Assembly: GCF_900111005.1 (NCBI RefSeq)
Contig: NZ_FOFV01000010.1
Location: forward strand, 1 to 64,000
Direction: 5' to 3'
Source of the DNA: Lentzea albida
Lineage (GTDB): Bacteria; Actinomycetota; Actinomycetes; Mycobacteriales; Pseudonocardiaceae
DNA length: 64,000 nucleotides
Below the pieces are notes generated by a model that searched no databases, was not told where the DNA came from, and worked only from the letters and a program-made list of their open reading frames with translations. Both the position numbers and the translations under genes were made by a program. Of the stretch, positions 38,804-46,984 are shown piece by piece; the stretch's first letter is position 1; each line of letters starts with the position of its first letter.

Positions 38804-40135
38804 CTACCGTTGCGTCGCCAGCCGGTACGCCGCCGCCCCGATCAGCTCCAGCGACACCTGCAACCTCTCCGGGCTGATGTTGTCCCGGATCGTGTCCTCC
38901 GGCGTGTGGTAGATCGGCTCCAGCTGCGCCGGCCCGCCCTCCCCGCGCCAGCTGAAGTTGGCCGACGCCATGCCCTTCTCGTGGAACGGCACGTGGTCGC
39001 TCGACCCGCGCGCCACGGGCCCGTGCACCCGCGGGTCGTAGCCGAGCCGTTGCGCGGCGGCGCGGACCGCGGCCGTCGTCGCGTTGTCGGCGCCGTCGAC
39101 GGACAGCAGCCAGTACGCCGTCGCCGGGTCGTGGCTGGTGGCGACCATGTCGTTCTGGAACACGCCCTTGATCCGCGCGATCTCTTCCGGCGGGAGTTGC
39201 GAGACGTAGTGCCGCGACCCGAGCAGGCCCTGTTCCTCCGAGCCCCACAGCGCGAACCGCAACGCCTTGTGCGTCGGCAGGTGGCGCAGCACGCGCGCGA
39301 GTTCCAGGGCCAGCACCGTGCCGCTGCCGTCGTCGTTGGCGCCCGGCGAGCCCGGCACGGTGTCGTAGTGCGCGGTGACCATCACGACCCCGTTGTCGCG
39401 CCACGGGAACGTCGCCGGGCGGTCCGCGATCACGTTGTAGGACGTCAGGTTCGGGTGGTGGACCGTGCTGATCGTCAGCTCGCCGGTGCCCTGGGCGCGC
39501 AGCTTCTCGGTGTGCACCTGGGCCAGGCCGATCACGGGCACGGCGACGTCGCGGTCGAGGGTGGGGGAGAAGGCGCTGGACTTGCTCGCCGTGGCGGAGA
39601 TCCGGCCGAGGACGACCGCCACGGCACCGCGCTCGATCGCCGCGTGCGTGGGGGCGGAGCCGGTCGGGGCGTTGACGTAGAACGCGATCTTGCCGGTCAG
39701 GTCCGGCAGCTGGCCGTCGACGACCTCGACGAACGGGGCCTTGACCGTCACACCGAGCTTGCCGAAGCGGGACGCGCCCGCCTGCCACGTGCCGTTGACT
39801 TCGGCGAGGTACTTGTCCGGCACGGTGAACGGCTGCGTCGTCACCTGGCACCGCAACGCCTTCAGCTCGCGCACCAGGAAGTCGCGCGCCCGGTGCTCGG
39901 ACGCGGTGCCACCGATGCGCGGACCGATCCGCTCGCTCAGGACTTTGAGGTGCTCGAGCGCCTTGCGCGCCCGAACCCTTGCCGCCACGGGGAAGTCGCC
40001 GAGGTCCAGGTCCGGCAGGTGCGAGGCGCCGGGCCGCTGGTCTCCTGCCGCCAGTGCGCTCGCGGGGTTGGCCACCACGGCGGCCACTCCGGCCGCCGCC
40101 GCGAAGAAGTCACGTCTGCGCAAGTCGTCCCCCAT
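38804..40135 (-). CDS. Tat-exported M28-family metallopeptidase
   Basis: 443 residues. Twin-arginine signal RRRDFFA and an Ala-rich hydrophobic stretch ending ALAAGD. A PA-type insertion (residues about 120-220) precedes the peptidase core. The two-zinc ligands can be placed: His in VTAHYDTV, Asp in GANDDGSG, Glu in SEEQG (with the catalytic Glu beside it), Asp in VFQNDMV and His in IYHTPEDT. Likely a secreted aminopeptidase releasing N-terminal residues. ATG at 40135 begins the Tat signal; the same frame is open upstream but overlaps the next gene. Confidence 0.9.
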   Translation of the reverse strand: MGDDLRRRDFFAAAAGVAAVVANPASALAAGDQRPGASHLPDLDLGDFPVAARVRARKALEHLKVLSERIGPRIGGTASEHRARDFLVRELKALRCQVTTQPFTVPDKYLAEVNGTWQAGASRFGKLGVTVKAPFVEVVDGQLPDLTGKIAFYVNAPTGSAPTHAAIERGAVAVVLGRISATASKSSAFSPTLDRDVAVPVIGLAQVHTEKLRAQGTGELTISTVHHPNLTSYNVIADRPATFPWRDNGVVMVTAHYDTVPGSPGANDDGSGTVLALELARVLRHLPTHKALRFALWGSEEQGLLGSRHYVSQLPPEEIARIKGVFQNDMVATSHDPATAYWLLSVDGADNATTAAVRAAAQRLGYDPRVHGPVARGSSDHVPFHEKGMASANFSWRGEGGPAQLEPIYHTPEDTIRDNISPERLQVSLELIGAAAYRLATQR

Positions 40136-40188
40136 CTCCCGAAGTCCTGAGGCGAACGTAGGCAGGGCGGCGGGCGCGCGACAACCGA

Positions 40189-41208
40189 CTAGTGGCTGGC
40201 TTTCACCCTGTGGTCGTCGGAGTGTTCGAGGACGAGGTCCTGCACCTGCCTGCGCGCGTGTGCCCGCGCTTTCTGCACACAGGCCATCAGTTGTGCCGCG
40301 AGCACTTCGGGGGCGAGCTCGCGGACCTCCGGGCTCAGCGCGATGCCGGTCGTGAGGCCGTTCGAGTCCACCGTGACGCTGACGCCGCCGCGGGTGGCCT
40401 CGCCGGTGACCGCCGCGAGCAGCGTGACGAGGTCGAGGTAGCGGCGCTGCTCGCGTTCGGCGGCCGCGTCCCTGCGCTCCTCCCACCACGCGATCCGGCG
40501 GCGCAGCAAGGCCTGCGTGGCCGCCGGGTCGGACACCGGGACCGTCCACGAACCGGACGCCGTGTGCAGTGCGATCGCTTGCGCGTGGGCCGTGACGCGG
40601 AGGATTCGCGCGAACGAGACCCCGGCGTCGACCCGGGACCTGTGCCGCGTGGTCCAGTCGACGCGGTCGGTGCCGATCACCAGACGCGTGCCGCCGTCCG
40701 CCAGCACCAGGGGGAACGCCGTCGAGCCGAGTTCCAGGACGGGCGAGGAGAGCAGCGAGCGGTGGGCCAGCCGGGCGAGTGCGCTCGCCGACCCCGCGCC
40801 GAGCACCCCGGCCGCGCACAACGCCTTCACCGCGATCGCCGCGCCCGGACTGAGCCGCAGCGCGATGCCCGATCCCGGCAGCACACCGAGCACGAGCTGC
40901 GCGCCCGTCATCAACGTCGTCGCGGGCAGCCAGGAGTGCGGGTCGCTCAACCCGTTGCGGCGCAACCACGTCAGCAGAGCCCACGCGCACGCCGCCGCGG
41001 CCACGGCCGGGATCGCCGACCACCACGGCATGACCTGCTGCCCGGCGGAGGTCATCCCGGCGAGCACGACGCAGACGATCCCGATCGCGACGGGCAGCAC
41101 ACCGGCGGAGAGGAGCAGCAACGTCCTGGTGCGGCGCCAGCGCGAGGCCAGCGCGTGCACGACCTGCGGATCGTTGATCAGAGGGATGGCGTGGGGGATG
41201 AGAGTCAT
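40189..41208 (-). CDS. multi-helix membrane protein with YbaB-like C-terminal domain
   Basis: 339 residues. About four hydrophobic segments occupy residues 28-50, 62-82, 95-115 and 122-145. A soluble middle part (residues 160-235) follows. The last 90 residues (GGVSVTVDSNGLTTGIAL, then SPEVRELAPEVLAAQLMACV) match the shape of YbaB/EbfC-family proteins seen in actinomycetes, where such domains dimerise and bind DNA. ATG at 41208. Not a known architecture to me; the YbaB-like part is a pattern match only. Confidence 0.7.
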   Translation of the reverse strand: MTLIPHAIPLINDPQVVHALASRWRRTRTLLLLSAGVLPVAIGIVCVVLAGMTSAGQQVMPWWSAIPAVAAAACAWALLTWLRRNGLSDPHSWLPATTLMTGAQLVLGVLPGSGIALRLSPGAAIAVKALCAAGVLGAGSASALARLAHRSLLSSPVLELGSTAFPLVLADGGTRLVIGTDRVDWTTRHRSRVDAGVSFARILRVTAHAQAIALHTASGSWTVPVSDPAATQALLRRRIAWWEERRDAAAEREQRRYLDLVTLLAAVTGEATRGGVSVTVDSNGLTTGIALSPEVRELAPEVLAAQLMACVQKARAHARRQVQDLVLEHSDDHRVKASH

Positions 41209-41424
41209 TTCGGGCGCCCCTCGTCAGCTCTCCGCTCATCACGTGGTTGTGACGTGCGGGCCGACCAGACTTCCCGGCTCACCTGCCCGTAAATATGCCG
41301 TAAATGTCCAGATCAGGCAAGCCTTGTCCACTGTGGACGGCACGAGCGCGGGCCGTGGACGACCGCCGATCCGTTGTGGCGAAATGCTTTCGCGCGAATC
41401 GAACGAACTTGGTTCAATGCGGCG

Positions 41425-41871
41425 GTGATCTCGTACAGCACCGATCTCAGCGACCTGACCGAGGCCGACCTGGCCGGGTTCTTCGTCGGCTGGCCCAAGC
41501 CTCCGACACCCGCACAGCACCTCGCCGTGCTGCGCGGGAGCTACCGCGTGGTGATCGCCCGCTCGGACGGCGAGGTCGCCGGCTTCGTGAACATGATCAG
41601 CGACGGCGTGCTGACCGCGTTCATCCCGTGGCTGGAGGTGCGGCCGTCGTTCCAGGGACAGGGCGTCGGCACCGAGCTGATGCGCCGGATCGTGGCCGAG
41701 GCCGGGCACATGTACTCGATCGACCTCGCGTGCGACGACGAGCTGCGGCCGTTCTACGAACGCCTCGGCATGATCGCGTTCACGGGGATGGGGCTGCGCA
41801 ACCGCGACGCGATCCAGACGCGGTCTAGATGCCTTCGAGGTCCAGGGTCTGCTGGTGCGGGCCGCCGGTGA
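41425..41871 (+). CDS. GNAT-family N-acetyltransferase
   Basis: 148 residues. The acetyl-CoA-binding motif is WLEVRPSFQGQGVGTELMRR near residue 72, with the second conserved part YERLGMIAFTGM. Substrate unknown. GTG at 41425 gives VISYSTDLSDL; a TTG at 41374 would add 17 residues. The last 15 residues overlap the convergent gene at 41825 by 47 bp. Confidence 0.85.
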   Translation: MISYSTDLSDLTEADLAGFFVGWPKPPTPAQHLAVLRGSYRVVIARSDGEVAGFVNMISDGVLTAFIPWLEVRPSFQGQGVGTELMRRIVAEAGHMYSIDLACDDELRPFYERLGMIAFTGMGLRNRDAIQTRSRCLRGPGSAGAGRR

Positions 41872-42133
41872 ACGAGCTCGTGAGCAGACCGGCGGAACGG
41901 CACCGCCCGCACGTCACCGGGGAGGTCGTCGCCTTGAACCGGGTGAAGTCCCAGCTGCCCGTGCCGACGTGGCAGCCCGGTCCGGGCACCTCCAGCCCGA
42001 GCCAGCCCTGCAACCGCACGGCGTGCACGACGTCGGACCCGTCGAGGTACCCGTTGAGCCGCCCGGCGAACCGGTTGCGCGCTTCCGCCGCGGGCGCGCT
42101 CAGTGCCTCCTGCAAGACCGAGATGCCGTTCAT
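41825..42133 (-). CDS. conserved small protein of unknown function
   Basis: 102 residues, soluble. It has one Cys pair in TCGRCRSAG near residue 75 and a further Cys in PGPGCHVG, which could form a small metal site. The C-terminus ends TLDLEGI. ATG at 42133. It lies 15 bases downstream of the padR gene in the same direction and may be cotranscribed with it. No family recognised. Confidence 0.6.
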   Translation of the reverse strand: MNGISVLQEALSAPAAEARNRFAGRLNGYLDGSDVVHAVRLQGWLGLEVPGPGCHVGTGSWDFTRFKATTSPVTCGRCRSAGLLTSSFTGGPHQQTLDLEGI

Positions 42134-42148
42134 GGACCCGATTCAACC

Positions 42149-42721
42149 TCACCCGGCCGCGTCGAGTCGCGCACCACGCCGCTCCAGCGCGGTGAGGCTC
42201 CGCGCACACCACCGGACGTTGTCCCGCTCGAACGACAGGCCGCGCAACAACGTCAGGTACGGCCCGACCCGTTCGGCGGTGGCGAGGAACTCCTCTTCCG
42301 ACCGCCCGTCGAGGAGCCTGGCACGCAAGCGTTCGTAGCGCTCGACCTTCGCCTCGGCCCACTGCTTGCGCTCCCGGATCGAGGCCTTCACCGCCTCGGC
42401 GTCGCCGGAGTCCACCGCCAGCACGGCCACCAGCAGTTCGTCCCGGATCGCCGTCGGCTTGTGCCGCGCGGCAGTGAACGCCGTCAGCTCCTCGAGCCCG
42501 GCGGTGGTCAGGGAGAACAGCCGCTTGGTCGGCCGGCGCTCCTGCTCGACCGTCCGCGCGGTGATCAGCCCGTCCGCCTCCATCCGGTCGAGCTCGCGGT
42601 AGAGCTGCTGCGGCGTGCAGATCCAGAAGTTCGCCACGGACGCGTCGAACACCTTGGCCAGGTCGTAGCCGGACGACTCACCGTCGAGCAGGGCGGCCAT
42701 CACGGCGTTGCGCAGCGACAT
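42149..42721 (-). CDS. PadR-family transcriptional regulator
   Basis: 190 residues. MSLRNAVMAALLDGESSGYDLAKVF and LYRELDRMEADGLITARTV form the PadR winged helix; a helical Vir_act_alpha_C-type dimerisation domain follows (about 95-175). PadR proteins are usually repressors released by small aromatic or toxic compounds. ATG at 42721. Divergent from the SnoaL-like gene at 42779, with a palindrome in the 57-base gap, so it likely controls that gene and itself. Confidence 0.9.
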   Translation of the reverse strand: MSLRNAVMAALLDGESSGYDLAKVFDASVANFWICTPQQLYRELDRMEADGLITARTVEQERRPTKRLFSLTTAGLEELTAFTAARHKPTAIRDELLVAVLAVDSGDAEAVKASIRERKQWAEAKVERYERLRARLLDGRSEEEFLATAERVGPYLTLLRGLSFERDNVRWCARSLTALERRGARLDAAG

Positions 42722-42749
42722 AGCAGCAGGTTACGGTGCCATCACCTAG

Positions 42750-42761
42750 TCAACAAGTTGA
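42750..42761. promoter_or_regulatory. palindrome between padR and the SnoaL-like gene
   Basis: TCAAC-AA-GTTGA, a perfect 5-2-5 inverted repeat in a locally AT-richer gap. It suits a PadR operator controlling both divergent genes. Confidence 0.45.
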
Positions 42762-42778
42762 GTATGTGAGGGTGTGCC

Positions 42779-43174
42779 GTGAACGCATTCCGCAAGGCAG
42801 TCGAGGCGCGGGACACCGAGGCGATGGCGGCGTGCCTGGCCGACGACGTGGTGTTCACCAGCCCCGTCGCCTTCGCCCCGTACCCCGGCAAGCCGCTCAC
42901 CGCGGCGATCCTGCGCGGCGTCATGCGGGTGTTCGAGAACTTCCGCTACGAGCGCGAGATCATCGACGGCCCCGACCACGCACTGGTGTTCCGCACCGAG
43001 GTCAACGGCAAGGAGGTCCAGGGCTGCGACTTCCTGCACCTCGACGAGAACGGGCTGATCGACGAGTTCACCGTCATGGTGCGCCCGCTGTCCGGCGCCC
43101 AGGCCCTGTCCGAGGCGATGGCCGCCCAGTTCGAGCAGATCCAGGCCGAGGCCCTGGAGGAGCTCAGCTCCTGA
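42779..43174 (+). CDS. SnoaL-like / NTF2-fold protein
   Basis: 131 residues of the NTF2 cone fold: MNAFRKAVEARDTEAMAACLADDVVFTSP at the start, then VFENFRYEREI, GPDHALVFRTEVNGKEVQGCDFLHLDENGLIDEFTVMVRP. Such proteins act as small isomerases, cyclases or binding proteins; function cannot be deduced. GTG at 42779. Divergent from padR and overlaps the convergent methyltransferase by 11 bp. Confidence 0.85.
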   Translation: MNAFRKAVEARDTEAMAACLADDVVFTSPVAFAPYPGKPLTAAILRGVMRVFENFRYEREIIDGPDHALVFRTEVNGKEVQGCDFLHLDENGLIDEFTVMVRPLSGAQALSEAMAAQFEQIQAEALEELSS

Positions 43175-43886
43175 TCTCGTACACGCTCACGTGCCGCTTG
43201 CTGTCCGCGGTGAACGGCTCGCCCTCCCACCCGCCGTACCTCGCGCGCAACCGCAGTCCCGCGATCCGTGCCATCAGGTCGAACTCGGACGGGTAGCTCA
43301 GCCGCTGCCGGATCGGGCCGAACCGGATGCCGTCGGCGCCGATGTGCACGTGGTTCTCGTCGAGCATCTGCGTCACCGGGTCGTAGCGGTTGACGTCGAG
43401 CCGGACGTGGTCGACCTCGACGGCCTCCACGTCGACGAAGTCGTGCCGCTGCCGCGCCGCCCAGCTCGGCAGGCCGCACTCCACGACGAACACGCCGTCC
43501 GGGGTGAGGTGGCGTGCCGCGTTCTCGAAGCAGCGGACCTGGTCGTCCTGGGTGAGCAGGTTCGAGATCGTGTTGTAGACCAGGTACACCAGCGGATACG
43601 TGCGGCCCGTGCCGGCCACGGACATGTCGCCCATGGTCACGTCGACGTCCGTGCCACCGGGTTTCTCGCGCAGGCGCGCCACCATGTGCGGGGACAGCTC
43701 GACGCCGTCGACCGCGACGCCGCATTCCCGCAGTGGCAACGCGATCCGGCCGGTGCCGATCGCGAACTCGAGCGCTCTGTCGCCGAACGACGCGAGGAAG
43801 CGGACGGTCTCGTCCTCGTCGCCGCGGGGGTGGTCGTCGTAGGTCTTCGCCGTTTCGGGACTGAAACTCGGGTTGAATCCCTTCAC
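43164..43886 (-). CDS. class I SAM-dependent methyltransferase
   Basis: 240 residues. ALEFAIGTGRIALPL near residue 45 is the SAM-binding motif I (E/DxGxGxG), VDGVELSPHM motif II, and GDMSVAG and LVYLVYNTISNLLTQ complete the Rossmann core. Substrate unknown. GTG at 43886 begins VKGFNPSFS; the 10-base gap to the nucleotidyltransferase gene upstream suggests an operon. Confidence 0.88.
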   Translation of the reverse strand: MKGFNPSFSPETAKTYDDHPRGDEDETVRFLASFGDRALEFAIGTGRIALPLRECGVAVDGVELSPHMVARLREKPGGTDVDVTMGDMSVAGTGRTYPLVYLVYNTISNLLTQDDQVRCFENAARHLTPDGVFVVECGLPSWAARQRHDFVDVEAVEVDHVRLDVNRYDPVTQMLDENHVHIGADGIRFGPIRQRLSYPSEFDLMARIAGLRLRARYGGWEGEPFTADSKRHVSVYEIRS

Positions 43887-43896
43887 GACCCCGACG

Positions 43897-44379
43897 CTAG
43901 ACCTCGTGGCCAGTGAATTTCCGGCGCAACAGCGCCAGGTCGTGCAGGTCCCGCTCACGCGGCTCGTAGCCCTGGTGGAAGTGCAGCTGCTGCTCGACCG
44001 ACAGGCACCGCACCCTCGTGCCCAGAACGGTGCCGGTGACGAAGCACGAGGCGGGGTAGTGGAACGGCTCGCCGGGCGTCAGTGAGGACTGCTCGGCGCT
44101 GCCGTCCTCGGCGTAACGCAACGGGTGCAGGTCGATCTCGCGTCCGCGGGGATCGGTGACCACGAACCGGACCGGGCGCCACGAGAGGGTCTCGGCGAAT
44201 CCGAGCGCGGCCAGCGCCGCGAGCACCCGCGGTTCCTGCTCCTCGCGGTGCATGAGGTCGAGGTCGCCGTGCGGGCGGGTCTGCTCGCCCACCAGGGCGT
44301 CGACGCCCCAACCGCCGCCGATGCAGACGTCGAAGCGTTCAAGTGCAGCCAAGATCTCCAGCACGTCCTCACCGGTCAC
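43897..44379 (-). CDS. nucleotidyltransferase, aminoglycoside/lincosamide type
   Basis: 160 residues. CIGGGWGVDALVGEQTRPHGDLDLM near residue 19 is the GG...G/DxD nucleotidyltransferase core of small ANT(2'')/Lnu-like enzymes, with REIDLHPLRY the third acidic strand. These AMP-transferring enzymes can inactivate antibiotics but most chromosomal members are untested. ATG at 44379. Located 10 bases upstream of the methyltransferase gene in the same direction. Confidence 0.8.
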   Translation of the reverse strand: MTGEDVLEILAALERFDVCIGGGWGVDALVGEQTRPHGDLDLMHREEQEPRVLAALAALGFAETLSWRPVRFVVTDPRGREIDLHPLRYAEDGSAEQSSLTPGEPFHYPASCFVTGTVLGTRVRCLSVEQQLHFHQGYEPRERDLHDLALLRRKFTGHEV

Positions 44380-44448
44380 GCCGCACAGCGTGCAGGGGAA
44401 GGGGAAAAGCCGCCACCGCGTTTCTCGCGCCGCTGCTAGCTTGGGGTC

Positions 44449-44511
44449 GTGCCGGACTTCAAGCTGCCGCTCTACGGCGCTGACACCGAACGCGGCGACC
44501 TCGCTCCCTGA
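44449..44511 (+). CDS. possible leaderless 20-residue peptide upstream of the deaminase gene
   Basis: GTG at 44449 opens a 20-codon frame (VPDFKLPLYGADTERGDLAP) with G/C in nearly every third position. TAGCTT at 44437-44442 is a plausible -10 box that would put the transcript start on the GTG, giving a leaderless message. The stop is 57 bases before the adenosine-deaminase-family start. It may be a leader peptide, a remnant, or chance. Confidence 0.3.
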   Translation: MPDFKLPLYGADTERGDLAP

Positions 44512-44568
44512 GTCGTCCCGCTCCTCCGCCGCACCTCATCACCGTCGCAGCCCACAGGGAGCTTCGCC

Positions 44569-45564
44569 ATGCGTTCGTTCGTCCACGCCCTGCCCAAGGT
44601 CGAGTTGCACGTCCACCTCGTGGGCTCGGCCGGCCTCGACACCGTGCTGGAACTCGCCCGCCGCCACCCGGAGGCCGGTGTGCCCGCCGAGCGCGCCGAA
44701 CTGGAGCGGTTCTACGCGTTCCGCGACTTCGACCACTTCCTCAAGGTGTACTGGGCGGTCCAGTCGATGCTGAAGGACCGTGAGGACATCCACGCCCTCG
44801 TCGTCGGCCTGGCCCGCGAACTGGCACGCCAGAACGTCCGGTACGCCGAGGTCACCGTGACACCGCACAACCACCTGACGGACGGCATGTCCGGTGACGA
44901 CCTCCTGGCAGGCCTCGAGTCAGGACGTGCCGCCGCCGCGGCGCTGGGCGTCGAACTGGCCTGGTGCTTCGACATCCCGGGCGAGAAGGGTCTCGTGGCC
45001 GGCCGGGAGACGCTGGCGTTCGCGCTGTCCGAACGCCCCGGCGGCCTCGTCTCGTTCGGCCTGGGCGGCCCCGAGGAAGGCGTCGGCCGTGCCCAGTTCG
45101 CCCCTTTCTTCGACGCCGCAAGGGAAGCGGGCCTGCACAGCGTCCCCCACGCGGGGGAGACCACCGGCCCGGAGACCGTCTGGTCGGCGTTGCTCGACCT
45201 GGGCGCCGAGCGGATCGGCCACGGCACGAGCTGCGTGCGGGATCCCGCGCTGGTGGAACATCTGGCGCTCAAAGGGATTCCCCTGGAGGTTTGTCCCACG
45301 TCCAACGTCCGCACCCGTCAGGTGGCGTCCGTCGAGGTGCATCCGGTGCGGCAGATGCTCGACGCCGGCGTCGTGGTCACCCTGAACACCGACGACCCTC
45401 CGTTCTTCGGCGCCACGCTGGAAGGCGAGTACCTGGCGGTGGCGACGGCGCTGGACCTCGGGCCCGCGGAGGTCGCGAGGCTGGCCGAGAACGCCGTGCT
45501 GGCGTCGTTCCTCCCGGACAGCCGCAAAACCTCGCTGCGGGAGGAGATCCAGCGACTGGTCTGA
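44569..45564 (+). CDS. adenosine deaminase family protein
   Basis: 331 residues of the TIM-barrel amidohydrolase family. Zn site: VELHVHLVGS near residue 13, VPHAGETTGPE (His and catalytic Glu) near residue 196, and NTDDPPFFG (Asp pair) near residue 283; GHGTSC holds another His. Substrates in the family include adenosine and 6-amino-6-deoxyfutalosine; the short form without an eukaryote-like insertion is compatible with either. ATG at 44569 after AGGGAG. Stands alone. Confidence 0.88.
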   Translation: MRSFVHALPKVELHVHLVGSAGLDTVLELARRHPEAGVPAERAELERFYAFRDFDHFLKVYWAVQSMLKDREDIHALVVGLARELARQNVRYAEVTVTPHNHLTDGMSGDDLLAGLESGRAAAAALGVELAWCFDIPGEKGLVAGRETLAFALSERPGGLVSFGLGGPEEGVGRAQFAPFFDAAREAGLHSVPHAGETTGPETVWSALLDLGAERIGHGTSCVRDPALVEHLALKGIPLEVCPTSNVRTRQVASVEVHPVRQMLDAGVVVTLNTDDPPFFGATLEGEYLAVATALDLGPAEVARLAENAVLASFLPDSRKTSLREEIQRLV

Positions 45565-45616
45565 CCGGCGGAACCAGTCGTTTGGGTGGTGGACACCGGC
45601 CGGTGGGGCGGGGATC

Positions 45617-46534
45617 GTGCAGCCTGTGGAGCAGGTCGTCGAGGTCACGGACTTGGACGCGGCCAACGAGTTGTTAAGCGCTGCATACGGACCGATGCGC
45701 CTCAACGGGGGCATCGAGCACCCGCGCATGCGGATGTCGTCGCAGGTGCACGACCAGGTCCGGTTCGACGAGGTGCGCGGGCACATCGGCCTCGAGGTCG
45801 CCGTCGATCCCATGCGCAGCTACGTGTTCGGGCACACGGACTCCGGGATGGTCTACTACGGCTCCGGCGGGGAGGACCGCTTCTGGTTGCCCGGCGACGC
45901 CTTCCTGTGCGCCCCGCCCGACAGCCCGTTCGTCGGCGCGATCCGCGACCCGGGTCTGTCGACCGTCACGCTGACCCAGTCGGTGGTCGACGAGGTGGCC
46001 GACGACGTGAGCTTCTCCGGTTTCCGGCCTGTGTCACCCGAAGCAGGGGCGGTCTGGTGGTCCACGTGCGTGCACCTGCGCGACGAGGTGCTGCCCCTGT
46101 TCGGTGACAACCCGCTGGTGCGCGCGAACGCCAACCACCTGCTGGTGTCCGCCACGCTCGCCGCCTTCCCCAACACCACCCTCACCCCGCCGACGTCCGC
46201 CGACCGGCGTGACGCGCACCCGGCGAGCCTGCGTCGTGCCATCGCGTTCATCGAGGACAACGCCGCGACGGACATCTCCGCCGCCGACATAGCCCGTGCC
46301 GCCCGCGTGTCCATCCGCGCGTCACAACTGGCGTTCCGCCGCCATCTCGGCACGACACCCATGGCCTACCTGCGTGCCGTGCGGCTGTCCTGCGCCCACG
46401 CGGACCTGAAGGCGGGCAAGGGTTCCGTTACTTCGATAGCGGCTAGATGGGGTTATGCCCGCCCGAGTGTGTTCGCCGCCCAGTACCGGGCCACCTACGG
46501 CGTGTCGCCGTCGCGGACCCTGCGGTCGTGCTGA
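45617..46534 (+). CDS. AraC-family transcriptional regulator
   Basis: 305 residues. Sensor half of about 190 residues (VFGHTDSGMVYYGSGG, FLCAPPDSPF are AraC-binding-like), then HTH segments ISAADIARAARVSIRASQLAF and VTSIAARWGYARPSVFAAQY. No clear target nearby. GTG at 45617. The nearest downstream gene encodes a STAS protein 70 bases on, possibly on the same transcript. Confidence 0.85.
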   Translation: MQPVEQVVEVTDLDAANELLSAAYGPMRLNGGIEHPRMRMSSQVHDQVRFDEVRGHIGLEVAVDPMRSYVFGHTDSGMVYYGSGGEDRFWLPGDAFLCAPPDSPFVGAIRDPGLSTVTLTQSVVDEVADDVSFSGFRPVSPEAGAVWWSTCVHLRDEVLPLFGDNPLVRANANHLLVSATLAAFPNTTLTPPTSADRRDAHPASLRRAIAFIEDNAATDISAADIARAARVSIRASQLAFRRHLGTTPMAYLRAVRLSCAHADLKAGKGSVTSIAARWGYARPSVFAAQYRATYGVSPSRTLRSC

Positions 46535-46604
46535 CTTCGTTTTCCCGGTAGCGCCTTCGCTTCCGCTGCTATCGGTGACGCCCGAGGGTGCGGTGAGGTG
46601 GTTC

Positions 46605-46973
46605 ATGACCGCCTGTGAGACCAGCCCGTTCGCGGTGCGGACGCAACGCTCCGGCACCCGCTTCGTCGCCACCTGCCGCGGTGAGATGGACATGACGACC
46701 TGCGACCTGTTCTTCGCGGCCGTGCTGCCCGGCATCACCGACACCACCACCGACCGCGTCTCGATCGACATGGCCGAGGTGACGTTCCTGTCGGCGGGAG
46801 GCCTGCGCACGCTGCTCGTCCTGCTCTGCGCCGCCCACCACAACGGCAAGTCGTTCTCCGTGCACGACACCCAGCCGCAGGTCCGCCGAGTGCTCGACCT
46901 GTTCGGCTTCACCACGTTCAAAGCGAGCCTTGTGTGGGAGGCAACCATGTCGCCGAAGGGCCACCACAACTAG
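46605..46973 (+). CDS. STAS-domain anti-sigma-factor antagonist-like protein
   Basis: 122 residues. The core VSIDMAEVTFLSAGGLRTLLVL contains the Ser (FLSAGG) that anti-anti-sigma factors of the SpoIIAA/RsbV family have phosphorylated by their anti-sigma kinase. TRFVATCRGEMDMTTCDLF is the preceding strand. No anti-sigma kinase gene lies in the window, so it would partner with a distant one. ATG at 46605 (GACC context); earlier in-frame codons overlap the AraC gene. Confidence 0.85.
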   Translation: MTACETSPFAVRTQRSGTRFVATCRGEMDMTTCDLFFAAVLPGITDTTTDRVSIDMAEVTFLSAGGLRTLLVLLCAAHHNGKSFSVHDTQPQVRRVLDLFGFTTFKASLVWEATMSPKGHHN

Positions 46974-46984
46974 CTTGACCAGCT

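Noticed and set aside
42149..45564. Natural-product gene cluster
   Set aside because: Methyltransferase, nucleotidyltransferase and SnoaL-like genes lie together but no polyketide, peptide or terpene synthase is present.
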